DNA of 64,000 nucleotides. It comes from Nymphaea colorata. Its lineage: Eukaryota > Streptophyta > Magnoliopsida > Nymphaeales > Nymphaeaceae. The first letter of the stretch is position 1, and each line of letters opens with the position of its first letter. The DNA lies in NCBI RefSeq assembly GCF_008831285.2, contig NC_045140.1, positions 27,980,131 through 28,044,130 of the forward strand, written 5' to 3'. Shown here in pieces: positions 23,858 through 35,619 of the stretch. The notes beneath the pieces were generated by a model that searched no databases, was not told where the DNA came from, and saw nothing but the letters and a program-made list of their open reading frames with translations. A program made the translations under genes and the position numbers.

Positions 23858-26391
23858 ATGAATCCTGGGGCTGTGATATCCAGATACCGAGGAAGAAGAA
23901 GAATGAGCAGAGGGCCTGAAACGATCACCAGACAAACAAGGCGATCACGGTTGCTGTTGCTGTTGCTGTTGCTGTTGCCACTCTTGTACGTGTCGTCACC
24001 ACCCATGACAGAAGCACCAATGCTCATTCACAATGGAAAGGCAACCAGCGAGCTGCATCCGGTCGTCCTGGTTCCAGGCATGGGAGGCAATCAGCTGGAG
24101 GCCAGGCTGACCGACGCCTACCAGCCGTCCGGCGCGTTCTGCCGGCCTTCTGCCGGCACTAGGAAGTGGTTCAACCTGTGGTTGGACCTCTCAACCCTCC
24201 TCTTCCCTCCCTTCACCAGATGCTTTTCCGATCGCATGTCGCTCTTCTACGATCCACAGACCGACACGTACCAAAATGCACCGGGAGTGGAGACGAGGGT
24301 TCCTCATTTCGGTTCCACCCGAGCCCTCAAATACCTCAGCCTCGGCTTCCCGCAGTGAGTCGTCCCTTCATCTTTTCCGACTTCCTGTTTTCATTCAAGC
24401 GTTCGGCGACGAAAATGTCAAAATTAATTGCTATGGAAAAAATATCATGCGCAGAAACATACCAGCGCTGTTGCCAATTTACTTTCTTTGTTACCGTTGG
24501 CACAAACAAACATATTAAGACCCAAGAATTAATTTTATTTTCCATTCATATTCCACGTTTGGCACATATTCTTAAAAATGAAATTTATAGCCAGAGATTC
24601 ACAGATTGAATTGCGTGAGGTGTGCAGCAAACAAATATCCATGAAAGGAGAGTGGAGTTATTTTTGAAATATTTATAAAAGAAGCGGACATTTTAAACTT
24701 TTTTTTTTTGTTTTTTCAATCTTTTTTACTACTTCAAAAAGTTTTTTTTTAATTATTTTAATAATGATATGTTGGTCATTGCCACATCTATGCACCAATT
24801 TTTCATGCACACCACTTTACACTTAACCAACTTAGAAGGTTCAAGAGTGCTCAAGTTGAAAGTTGCCTAACAAACAGCGGCGCGAGCAAAAAGTTTCACT
24901 TTAAGTTTAAATTTTAAACTCTAAAAACCACACGTATGTAAAAAAAATTGAAGATCAATGAAGTTTGTATACATAAAGAAAGCCAACTACGTTGGCTGGT
25001 GTGGGCAATTACTCACAACAACAGCTTCATCAATTACTCACACCAACTACAAGGTACCTTCATCACTGCTTGCAAAAAGGTGGCGGAGTCAAACTTTTCG
25101 GCCAAGAGGCACAGTTTACAAAAAAAAAGATAAAATATATATTAAACATAATAAGATGATTAAAGGGTTCTAACTAAATAATTAAAGGGTGCTGGTATAT
25201 CAACAAACTATTTGTTGGAAACCACTAAATTAAAATGAAATGAAAAGAGACTGCGGGCAACTGGGGCCCTAGCACATTCAGTTGTTACATAGTTTCTTTC
25301 GAGCATAACATTTCTCATTACAACTTGAATACTGTTAAAAAACAAGAGAAGATAACGGAAAGTGGAATTTTATTACTCAAAAATGGCGATGCTTGTTTGA
25401 TGAAGAACATAAGTAATAGTACTCGTAGTTGTTGGCCGTTTGTTTGATGATTTCCCGAGGTGGATGGGACAAGATTATGACGATTTTTTTTTTCTCTGAT
25501 AGGCATGTGACGTCATACATGGCACCTCTGGTTAAAGCTCTCGAAGGAATTGGGTACATCGACGAGCAGACTCTGTTCGGTGCGCCCTACGATTTTCGGC
25601 ATGGCCCCAGCAACTTTCGTTCTCCGTCGGTGGGCTCGCAGTTCTTGGCAGATCTCAAGGGTTTGGTGGAGAAGGCAAGCTCCTCTAATGGCGGCAAGAA
25701 AGTGATCTTAATAAGCCACAGCCTTGGAGGACTCTGGACCCTCCATCTCCTCAATAGAAGCCCCTTGACATGGCGCCAGAAATACGTGCGACACTTCATT
25801 GCTTTGACCCCACCCTGGGCCGGCACTGTCCAAGAGCTGCTCGCCCTTGCCTCAGGCTACACGCTGGGCCTGCCCCTGGTGAATCCGTTGCTTGTCAGGG
25901 CACAGCAGCGGCGCTCCGAGAGCAACCTCTGGCTTCTCCCTTCCCCACCGACGTTCCGGCATAAACCTCTAGTGATCACGCCGTACCGGACGTATTTGGC
26001 TTCCAACTTGTCGGAATTCCTCGCCGATATCGGGTTCCCGGAGGGAATGCATCCTTACCGGTCGCGCATTCTGCCGTTGATGTCTGACCAGCTTGCGGCG
26101 CCGCTGGTGCCTGTCACTCTCGTGGTCGGAACGGAGGTGGAGACACCCGAGGCTCTGGTTTACGACGAGCATGGGTTTGATAAGCAGCCTGAGATTGTCT
26201 TCGGAGATGGCGACGGAACTGTCAACCTGAAAAGCATGCTGGCGGTGGTATCTGCGTGGGAAGGCGTAGAGAATCAGTCGCTGAAGGTGACGAAGCTGCG
26301 TCGCGTTTCTCATCTGTCCGTTTTGAAAGATGAGTTCTCCGTTAGGGAAATTCTTCAGGAGGTTTCATCCATAAACCATTCTCTTGCTTGA
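23858..26391 (+). CDS. LCAT1: Lecithin:cholesterol acyltransferase-like protein, copy 2
   Basis: Exons 23858-24354 and 25503-26391 join in phase (intron 1148 bp) and give 461 residues. Exon 2 has the same 889 bases as copy 1 and differs at only about a dozen positions, changing about seven residues. Catalytic motifs SHSLGG, FGDGDGTVNL and VSHLSVLKDEF are intact. The N-terminus is longer than in copy 1, with an Arg-rich start (SRYRGRRRMSRGP) and ten consecutive leucines encoded by a CTG/TTG repeat. Copy 1 has seven. An in-frame ATG at 23903 is a possible alternative start that would give a more ordinary signal peptide. Both copies look functional. Confidence 0.92.
24410..25085. other. Intron segment present only in LCAT-like gene 2
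   Basis: The intron of copy 1 runs TTCAAGCGTTCGGAGTCAAA. In copy 2 the halves TTCAAGCGTTCGG and CGGAGTCAAA are about 670 bases apart. The extra DNA is AT-rich with poly-T and poly-A tracts. I see no clear terminal repeats or protein, so insertion in B and deletion in A are both possible. Confidence 0.5.
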
Positions 26392-26505
26392 AACGAAGTT
26401 AGTTTGTCGATTGTGAGTGGATCATGTTTGGTGATCAATAATATATAAGAAGCTTCAATTTCTGAGAGGCCAAGCTAGGTCCGCTCTCGTCACAGTCACT
26501 CGCAT

Positions 26506-26581
26506 CGTTATGCTCTTGTACGATTATTTTATGGATAATATATCGTTCTGCTCTTGTACGATTATTTTATGGATAATATAT
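26506..26581. repeat. 38-bp tandem repeat (two copies) at the right edge of the duplication
   Basis: CGTTATGCTCTTGTACGATT (26506 onward) and CGTTCTGCTCTTGTACGATT (26544 onward) begin two adjacent 38-bp units that differ at one base. The start of the pair coincides with the point where homology to unit A ends. Confidence 0.85.
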
Positions 26582-27707
26582 TGTATACATATTTATAATA
26601 TTTTATTATAATTGATTATATTTATATATTATTTTATTGTAAAAATATATTTTTAAATTGAATCGGGCTAGGCCCGATTCAAGCTCGGGTTGAGTTTTTT
26701 AAGGGTAAGTGGTTCATTCCATCGTCACCCTTTCTAAGTTGTATCGGTCTTTGTGGATCAAAAACATGCTTCAAGACCTTTTAAGATGAAAAAGTGCACA
26801 CTGAAACATTATAAGAAGTGGACTACCTGGCCGCTCAATACACTACTACCCTTCGATTCGATGTATATGTTTTTCCTTTTCACGATCATTTTTATGTTTT
26901 AATTTTATGAAGTCTTTCTTTCCTAGGTAAGCTCTACCATAACAGGGTGAGGGTGAGACCTCCTACTTATTCAAACAAAATAACTGTATACAATGCGCTT
27001 TACAAAAATAATAGCTAAATAGGTGGCAAGAACCTACAAGGTGTTACAATTTGAATATGAAATCTGAACTCAAAATACGAATTCGATCCAAGTCCAATTT
27101 ATAGATTAACATATGACTCCAAATGCAACTTTTAAACCGAATGCAAACCATATTATAGACATTTTGCATATGATATTTTATTGAAAACCTTATCCTATCC
27201 GAATCTAATCAATATGCACTTAAATCTAAATCCAGTTGGATGTCATTGCTTATATCTGAATCTGATCCCAATTCTTAATCAGATATCAATTTTTTTTTCC
27301 GTAGTCAATATTATTATGTGATTCTTGAATCAGACCTACCTATGACCAATGACCCCGGTTAGGTCCACTCCTCATTGAAAATTCATGCGGCTTAAGCAAA
27401 AAATGAACATGATAGCAACTTAATCGCCCTGGCCTTTGAGGGTTGCGCCAACCTGACATATTTTTTATTTTTCTTCCGAATACTTTGCTACCAAGGTTGT
27501 ATCGGCTAAAATAAGAGACCATGTAATGTATATGCATCAATATATAGCAGGCCGGGGCATCAACTTATTAAATGAGTTGCAACGAGGCCCCTCTTAGCAC
27601 CACCACTCCTTCGCCATGTAGGGTCGTGTCTTGGTACAAGTGGCAATAACCCTCATAAACCACCACCTTAAATGTGTTAATTTTTGGCCGACAAGTTTTT
27701 AAAAGCT

Positions 27708-27766
27708 GAGTTACCTGTGGGCTGGTGTACCAGTTGGGGAGTTACCTATGGGCTGGTGTACCAGTT
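27708..27766. repeat. Two-copy direct repeat of 28 bp
   Basis: The units beginning GAGTTACCTGTGGGCTGGTG (27708) and GAGTTACCTATGGGCTGGTG (27739) each end GTACCAGTT. They are spaced 31 bp and differ at one base. Confidence 0.85.
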
Positions 27767-27974
27767 CTTCAATGTTTCTTTATTTTTTATGTTGACATTT
27801 CCACACATCTATTCTGTTATATACATAGTATAGTGTTCCTTTGAACATATTTCTGAACTAGTGCATCTCTATTCTTTTTTTTTTTTTGTGCGTCTCCGCC
27901 ACTAGTCGTAATCAGCAAGTTTTGCACAATCAATGTTCTGTAGCGATGTCTATGGATTGGATTCAAACAGGGGT

Positions 27975-28150
27975 GACACCAAGGAGGGGCCGCACGGGCC
28001 ATGGCTCCACTTAAAAAAAAGTAAAAATAAATTTCACTTGTCGTATATAAAAATTTTAGAAAATGATAATTGAATCGAAGTCAACATCTAAAAACTTTAA
28101 TTCAGCCTCTTTTATGAATTTTTTTCGCCTCTCAGATTGAGATGTGGCTG
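27975..28150 (+). repeat. Dispersed repeat family R1, copy g
   Basis: GGAGGGGCCGCACGGGCC is followed by TCGTATATAAAAATTTTAGA, CATCTAAAAACTTTAATTCA and TTTATGAATTTTTTTCGCCTC, matching the order of copies c and e. Confidence 0.5.
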
Positions 28151-30182
28151 AAGATTCGCTTTTGAGCTCTGTTTCAAACAAAAATTCATTCTCTAATATT
28201 TATAGATTTAGAAACTCGGTTCTTAATATATTATGATATGCCACCGTGGTTCGGAATCTTCAGATTCGGTTGTACACTTAAAAACCATATTAATCCTGAT
28301 ACAGATGTGAAACAAATTAAAAGGTCTGTTTTGGTTCTGATTCAGTAAAAAATTCAAAATTTCTCATTCTTATTAGAATGCAAACATCTGATAAAATGTG
28401 ATACGAGAAAATATACATTGATTTTAATCTGATCTATTGACATCTCTATCAACCATTTTTCCAAGCCCGCTCCTTGTATGACTACCACTTAAGCTATGTG
28501 ATAGGTATCTATTCAGAATATTTTAAATTGTTTTATTAATAAAAGAACACATGATTAGATTAAATAGGCTATCTTGGCACATTTCATATCGACAAGGAAC
28601 CAATGCAAGTGCGCATTGGTCAATTGTACAGGTGAATACCAATGTTGTGAACTTTGAAAAGCGCCGCGTATCAGCAAGCATGCATCGATTTCACATCAGC
28701 TCGCGTTAACTTGAAAAGATCAGTTACAGTTTTTAATCAACAAGAAATTGACATTCATACTAACATGTATGAGAATATAGCTTCCCCTGTATCTAACATT
28801 GAATGTGATTAAGTCTAGCCCACCACCTATCTTACGTTGCATCCATTGCCATTTACTAGTGATCATCAATGAAAGCTTGTTAGCTGCAGCATTCAAACTT
28901 CAAAATTCTAACCAACATGGCCAGACTTAAAAGCACAATAAAAGGTTCATGCACTTAATCTTCAATTGACGCAAACATTGGATGGTCACACAAGAATGGT
29001 AAGAACAATAGCAAAATGCCTTAAAAAATTGCAAACTTGAGTGATGAGTTTCTCAAATGGCAATAGGACATGATAGACTGTTTTGGATGGGGTTGACTTA
29101 ACCAATGGGATGAGGTTTAGTAGGTGGTCTTTGTTTGAGTTCATAGAACATCAAGTTTCTGTACTATAGAAGAAGGAACAGTTGAAATATGGTAGAGGTA
29201 ATATCATCCATCAAATCCTGATAGCCTAAAGAGATGAAGAAAGGAAAGAATTTGGGGTACAAAATTATGCTTATAATTCAAAAATTGTAAATGGAGGATG
29301 GTCTATTCATTATTTCATTCGGGTTGCAGAATTGAGGGAGAGAGGAGATTGAAATTCTAAATTGGAAACCAACCCCGAATGGCATGACAAAAATAGTGAG
29401 AAAAAAGGAAGAAGGAACGATTGGTTGCTTTAAAATAGTCGGAGCACCTGGGAAAATGAAAAGGGAAGGAAATCTTGGCGATGAGGAGAGGCAGTTAGTA
29501 TCGTGGGGTCGACCGTTGATGGAATAATCAGGAAAATTGCGGTGGCAGCGGCTGGTTGCGGTTTTCAGATGGTGAAGAAACAGCCATTCCAAGAAACCCT
29601 CAAGAACGAAGCGCTTCGTGGACACTTTGAATGTTTCGTTCTATTGGTTCCTCGACGAAATTTCATCCGTCATCGTACCCGTCATCCGTTGTCGTCCACA
29701 GTTCATTGGTACCAGCTTGAATGATTTTTCAGTGCGAATTAGCGTCCCTGTACATTGTTTTTTCATGCGAAAAAGAGAATAATCGCGTTTTTTGGGTTAT
29801 GCCGTCGATAAAGAGGAGGAGATGCGCAACATTCAGTCGAAGAAGGAAGGTTGAAGATCCTTTTCTCTTAAATGAAGGGATTTCTTCTGTTCGGCATCTG
29901 TAAGTTACTGATTTACGGACGTTAAATGGGCGCTTGTTTCATCGGTTAATTTTTCCTCCAGACAAGAGAGTCCCTTCCATGTTGGTGGATCGGAAAAATG
30001 TCAATTTTGATTTCTTGACTTTCTTTTAGGCGACTAGTTCAATCAGAAGAAAAGAAATCTTAAAGTTTAGTGTTCTGTTTTCCATATCAATTAATGATGG
30101 GTGATGATAAATTACTGAGTTAAATAAAATATTGAACAAAAAATTTGAAGTTTTCTCCGTTTGGCTTCGAGTTTCATTGTCA

Positions 30183-31352
30183 ATGGAGCTTGTTAGGGAA
30201 GATACGGATGCAGACACAGAGGAGGTGGATGCAGAAACCACTTCCCTCGTTTCCCCTACCAGAGAAGAGTTCTACCAAAACACCAGCTTCCCAAATGCGG
30301 TGAGGCGAACGGCCTACCATTTCGATGGGATGGGCAATTACTTTACCAAAGAGTGGAATCTCACCGAAGGCCGGGGAAAGGAATTCTGTTGGTACCATGT
30401 GGAGCTTCCCAAAGAGAACCAAAAGCTATCACTGTCTGCCCAGCATCTCATTGACGTACTCTGTCCGCCATTAAAGCTCCAAGACATCCTTGCCTTGGTT
30501 AGCAATGGCCCCTTCTGCGGTTACGTGGATGGCGCTCTGGTTTTCCGTGTTAATTCTGCTGGCCCTCCAACCAGCAAGTTCACTCACCGGCTCGCCGCAA
30601 GGGTCACCGAGAAATCGGTTATCACTGTTTCTCTCGGACGCGTCCCTAGATTGGGATTCAAACGAATGGAGAAATCTCTACTCTATGAGATTCCAAGGGT
30701 GGAGAAGTCCAATTTGATGTACGGCGAGGGGAGAGCTGAATCAAGTGTCGATGTGATTTCAGAGAATGAGTTCGAGAGTGTGACTGTTATCAAGGAACAT
30801 GTGCTTGAATTTCTATTGACGATGAACCACTCTGAAGAGGCCGACAATCCGGTGCCAAAGACAGTTTCGAATCTTATTGTTCACATCGTTGATACCCATA
30901 TGGATCAGTTGCAGGATATAGTGACTACACTTGGGTTGGAACTGGATACAGTTGAGCTCGAATTGGACAAAGGTAAGACTTATTTGTGCAATTGGGTGTA
31001 GACCTTGCAGTTTCTTCTCTTGATCATGAATTCTTTTAGCTACATGTCTAGGTAAGTTTTTATTTGTAGCATCAGATTCTATTGGTTGCTTTGCCTAATG
31101 AAGACATAAGCTTGAAATGCAAGCGTAGCCATCGTTCGGTAGTTTTTCTACATGTAAAGTAGAGGTAACTTTATGTCTTATACAACAAAAGATCCTGTCA
31201 AATTTCATTTTTTTGATAGGATTTCAAAGTGGGAAACAATTTCATAATCACACCCATATGTAAATGTTATCCTTCTTCCTTGGACTTTTATTGGCTGTTA
31301 TGGTAGCGAATCATTGGCTATTGATCATTTGACGATAAAAAAGAAGGCCATG

Positions 31353-31414
<62 letters not shown>

Positions 31415-31712
31415 ACGCGCGCATCATATTTATGTTTGTGCATGGAAAGAGTGCTACGTATTTCTTTAGGCCTCTTTCTTAGAAAGGCTCTTCTTCTCTT
31501 CCCCTCCTTTATCTCTCTTTGTTCACAGGGCACCAACGCCTTATCTTTAACTGAATAAGTTTTTACTATTTAGAATGGCACAATAATAGCTGTTAGCTTT
31601 ATTTTTTGAATTAGTAATATTACCATAATCTGACCTCTTTTATCTTGATTCTACAAGATATTTTCCTCAGCTCCTTTTCTGCTTTTTGTTGTCACTTTCT
31701 CTCCAAGATCGA

Positions 31713-31747
<35 letters not shown>

Positions 31748-33152
31748 TTTCTGGTTTGGTGCAGAGTTACACAGCAGATTGGTAGTGGGTTTCAATTTTA
31801 GGAATGACAAAACCTCCATGATAACCTATTAATTAGAGGTTTAGACATATTTATATATAAGGGCCTTGAGCACATGATTACAGGAAAACCTTGTAATGAG
31901 TTATCCCTAAAAGTTGTGTGTAGGCATACTAGTTTGCTCTCGATAATGAAACAATTATTTGGTTTAATAAAAATGCATATATCTTCAGTTCTTTTTCCAC
32001 TTTCAGAGATTTAGCTAATGAACCTTGCAAATGAATCGAAACAATCTCTATATGTCTTGTTATGCCATACAGGCAATGCTCCTTTCCATGTGGACCATTT
32101 GCATTGGGAAAACATGGCACACAACAATGGGAGATACCATCTTTAAGCGCAGATATCATGATTAGGTTTTTTGAAATGCTTGAATGGATTTAGATTGATA
32201 AATATAAGGTCTAACTTTGAGTGTGTCTGGGGATTATGTTTCTTTGGGTATGACAATCATGTCATTCTTCAATTATGGTGAACACATTATGCTAATTATG
32301 CTTCATAATTTATGCTTTCACAAACGAAACAGGGAATGAGAATGCCTTTCTTGCAGGTGGCTTTGTATTGAAAAAGCAGATGTTGGATGAGAGAAGATTT
32401 CCGCAAATGCATTTAAATTTGCAACGCCTCCTACAGGTATTTCATTCTCATACACATGTTTGGTTTTAACTTGTTCTGAACAATTGATGAACATCTTGGA
32501 AACAACTAGGTAATTGCTCATGGTGAGCAAGTTTTCCCTCGTGTTAGAGAGAGATGTGCATCAAGGAGTTGGTTTGCTAGTGAAGATATTGTGGCACTTG
32601 AAGAACTGATTAGCCGCCTCAGGAGGCTGAAAGAAAATGTGGGCTTTATAACCAATCGTGTTACGGCTATTCAGGCTGGCCTAGATAGTTGGCAAGCAGA
32701 GCAAATCAATCGGAAACTTTACTATCTTTCTTTCCTCTCCCTCGTGTTTCTTCCTTTATCAGTTGTTACTGGAGGTATGCATGGGACTTTATCAGATTTT
32801 CATCTAATGTAGTTATTTAATATTCAACATAAATATTCAATTATTCACTATCCTATTCCTGACATTATCTTATCATATACTTGTAGTGTTTGGAATGAAT
32901 GTTGGTGGTGTACCATGGACAACACAGGGAGATTCTAATACAAGGGGAGGGTTTCGCAATGTTTTAGTACTCTGTTTTGCATTAATCTTACTCCTACTAT
33001 TATGCTTCAGTGCACCATATTTCTACACTCGTCTATCTGCTTGGAGACGACCTGGAAGATTAAGGAGGAGCCTGTCAAGGAACTGGAAATCCTTGTCAAG
33101 GAGAAGCATTCTTGGTGGCAGCTTCCATGGTGGAGGTTATCTTTGCTTGTAG
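30183..33152 (+). CDS. CorA-like magnesium transporter family protein
   Basis: Four exons (30183-30972, 32357-32436, 32510-32774, 32887-33152) join in phase through GT-AG introns and give 466 residues. The large N-terminal soluble domain ends in helices (LVHIVDTHMDQLQDIVTTLG and the Arg-rich ISRLRRLKENVGF). The C-terminus has two membrane segments, YYLSFLSLVFLPLSVVTG and VLVLCFALILLLLLCF, with the family signature GMN (FGMNVGGVPW) directly after the first. CorA proteins are pentameric Mg2+ channels whose GMN loop selects the ion. The plant branch resembling this protein is distinct from MRS2, and its membrane location is not shown by the sequence. The tail is rich in Arg and Ser. Intron 1 (1384 bp) contains a (CT)n(AT)n microsatellite and a second CT tract. 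The start at 30183 begins MELVREDTDADTEE. Confidence 0.9.
31352..31411. repeat. Compound microsatellite (CT)n(AT)n in CorA intron 1
   Basis: About 13 CT units are followed by about 16 AT units. A second CT tract lies at about 31718-31745 in the same intron. Confidence 0.95.
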
Positions 33153-34189
33153 GACTCCTGTAATCTCTCGCTCTCTCTCTTGTGCACACACATACACACA
33201 CACACACACAAAAACACACATGCACGTAGCTAGCTAAATCATGTAAATGTTCTAATCATCTCACTTATCTAGATGAACATTGGTATTTCATGCGGTTGCT
33301 TTTGTGACATCATTTGTTGAGGCCCTATGTTGAGCAAACTAATTAATTAATTTTGTCTACGTTCTAACTTTAGTTATCAGTTCTGCAAACTAAATACCGT
33401 ATGCATGCTTATACACATTTAATATTGTGTACACTATGAATTTCATGCACTATGACCTGCATCTGCACACATAAGATTTCTTGTCTGACTAATTTCTGAT
33501 CTTGATTTCAGGCTCACTACTCCTAAACTTCGATCAGATCTATTATATTTTACGTGCTTGTATCCTCATACAATGAAGGAATATGTATAACTACAATGAG
33601 AATGCCATGAAACATCAGGTTTCTTTGAAAGTAATAAGGGAAAATTTTAGAAACTATGTAAATTACATGTAGTTCAATATGCATACTTTTCATTTTCTAC
33701 GACAACTATGTGATCCACTTTAAAATATGTTACATATCCATTCTCTAGAAGGTTTTGAACGATTTGGATCTCTCTTAGTAATAGATGGCTCGCTTAATGC
33801 AGTCTTGACTGTGTTCAGGCAATTCTTGTCTAAATAACTCTGGTTTATATGCACATACTGGAAAAAGAGTTTTGTGAATAAATTTCCACCTAGGCTGGTC
33901 TTCTTTTTCCAAACAGGCTCTTCTATTCATGAACCACAACAACTGTCCCTGCTTGTGACAGTTGCTCTTTCGGATGACCCTGAAAACATTTGAAAAGGAC
34001 ATGGCTCTTTTCATGGTTTGTGAAGCCTTTGTAGAGAACCAACTCTCAGGAACCATTGTACAGGAGGAGAATGAACTTTATTTTGTTGAGAATGAGACAC
34101 CTGCTACTGCAATGTTTGGGACGGTAAAAGAGGCCGATGGGCTGTACATTACCTGTTTGATTCATGATTAATTTCTTGCCGGCATGCTA
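33153..34189. other. Downstream flank of the CorA-like gene; unexplained open frames
   Basis: The 3' flank begins with CT and CA microsatellites (33167-33222). From about 33775 to 34171 both strands are open for 70-90 codons, for example the plus-strand phrase ENQLSGTIVQEENELYFVEN. I recognise neither product, and the stretch adjoins a transposon end, so it may be a captured fragment. No gene is called. Confidence 0.4.
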
Positions 34190-34491
34190 ACATCATTTAG
34201 TTTGTAAAGGGATGCTGCCGCAGCGAGAGAGGGGAAGATGGGGGTCGACAGGAAAAGAGGGAAAAATTGAGAGCCCTAACGGCTCTCCAAAAAGTCTCTG
34301 CAAAAAAGTCCGACCTGTGCAGGTCGGACTTTTTAGCGAGTTAAATTTCACCCGTTCTAACGTTTTTTCTGGGTGAAATTTCGCAACATTTGAGAGATAT
34401 CATCTTCAGCGCGTTAAAATTCAACCGCCTATACGAATTTCACCCACTCAACAGTATTTCCCCATGCAATCAAACGGGGCCTTAATGTCAT
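34190..34491 (-). mobile_element. Right end of a TTA-target DNA transposon (PIF/Harbinger-like), with twin hairpins
   Basis: Read on the minus strand from 34491, the end is AGGCCCCGTTTGATTGCATG, preceded by TTA (34492-34494 on the plus strand). Inside come TGGGTGAAATTCG, GTGAAATTTAACTCGC and two hairpins: 15-bp stem 34303-34317 with 34320-34334, and 7-bp stem 34269-34275 with 34281-34287 around loop CTAAC. No partner end is found upstream, so this is a fragment or a strongly rearranged element. Its relative lies at 14215-14340, and another matching terminus at 11046. Confidence 0.5.
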
Positions 34492-34494
34492 ATA

Positions 34495-35395
34495 ATCTGT
34501 ATCGCTCTGTATCTTTATCTTTATGAGCTACGTTATGATGCTGTAACTTCTCTATTTAAACTATTTGAATGGATTATTGAGATGTGCGTGATTGCCTCAG
34601 GTTTTAGCAATATTTTGTTTCCATTTTTATGGTATCAAAGCTACAGAGCTCTCATGAGTGTAAGTGCTGGTGCATCCATGGCTGTCTCATCAACCGTCCT
34701 AGCCACTCATTGGAATGCCATAGAAAGCTTTGGTCTCTGTCAACCAAGTAAATGTAACTAACTACCTTCTCTGGAAACGACGGCTTCAAGCAGTCCTTTT
34801 GTCGCAGGATTTACTGTCCTATGTGGATGGCAGTCACCAAGCTCCTGAGGAATGTCTTACTAATGACAAGGGAGAAAAGAGTGTCAATCCTGAATATTCG
34901 AAGTAGCTAAAATCAGATTACCTGGTCCTCAGTTGGACTATGGCCGTCGTGACTGAGAATGTACTCAGTCAAATCGTTCATGTCGATTTCGCTTGCGAAG
35001 CCTGGGAATATTTAGCCAAACCATTCGGATCTCAATCTCCTCTTCAACTTATGCTCTTGAAGAAAGAACTTCATTTCATAAAGAAAGTGGATGTCTTGTC
35101 ACAAATTATCTCAACAAGATTAAATATCTTGCTGACACCCTTCGATCGGCTGATCATAAAATTCTGGATAAGGAGCTGGTTCAAATTGCTCTCAACCGTT
35201 TATCTCCAGATTATGAAAGCTTCATTAGCATTGACAAGCGTCGAGAACAATTTAAATGTTGTGCAGGTTGCCTTCTGTGCTTATAAAGGACGAGGTAGGG
35301 GACGAAACAATGCATGTGGACGTGGCCGTAGACAACCAGATCCAACGGCAATGGAGGTGGATGCGGCTGGGCCCTATTTCAATATTTTTTATTAA
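34495..35395 (+). mobile_element. Ty1/copia retrotransposon fragment: LTR remnant, primer binding site, gag region
   Basis: An LTR remnant (34495-34623) is followed by a primer binding site TGGTATCAAAGC (34630-34641). A gag-like region of the UBN2 type (about 34680-35390) follows, with the phrases SQIVHVDFACEAWEYLAKPF and SPLQLMLLKKELHF, and ends with an Arg/Gly-rich stretch. Protease, integrase and reverse transcriptase parts are absent. The fragment is bounded on the left by a DNA-transposon end and on the right by a GC/AT repeat of family R2. The element is broken in several places and is an old relic. Confidence 0.75.
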
Positions 35396-35565
35396 TTTTG
35401 AATATACTTTTGTAGATTTTCCTTTATATATAATATAAATATTTTATTTTTTTAGTAAATTTGAATCGGGCTGGTGGGCACGGGCTGGGTCCATGTTGGT
35501 AGAGCATGGGCCCGAGCTTGACTTTGAATCGCGCCGGCCCAATGCCCACCCCTAGCTGACACACA
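35390..35565. repeat. Dispersed repeat family R2, second copy
   Basis: An AT-rich half (ATTTTATTTTTTTAGTAAAT) is followed by a GC-rich half with GAATCGGGCTGGTGGGCACG, GGGCCCGAGC and GCGCCGGCCCAATGCCCACC. It abuts the copia gag relic. Confidence 0.45.
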
Positions 35566-35619
35566 CAACAGCTGCGTGGTCTTAAAAGAAGTGTCTATCC
35601 CCATCAATGAGATTGGTTT

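Larger units (their letters stand above)
21786..26507 (+). repeat. Tandem duplication, unit B (contains LCAT-like gene 2)
   Basis: Direct copy of 16684-21058. Gains relative to unit A include about 650 bp in the intron (about 24410-25085). Exon 2 and the 3' flank are almost identical to unit A, whereas the far upstream part is clearly diverged. Confidence 0.85.
26582..30182. other. Intergenic region between LCAT-like gene 2 and the CorA-like gene
   Basis: No coding gene is supported. Contents: an R2-like AT/GC piece (about 26585-26705), a two-copy 28-bp repeat (27708-27766), and R1 copy g (27975-28150). From about 29560 there is the likely leader of the CorA-like gene. A possible upstream open frame (ATG near 29802, about 34 codons, Arg-rich) runs to the edge of a possible leader intron (GTAAGTTAC at 29899; acceptor TTCTTTTAG near 30029). 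Confidence 0.45.
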
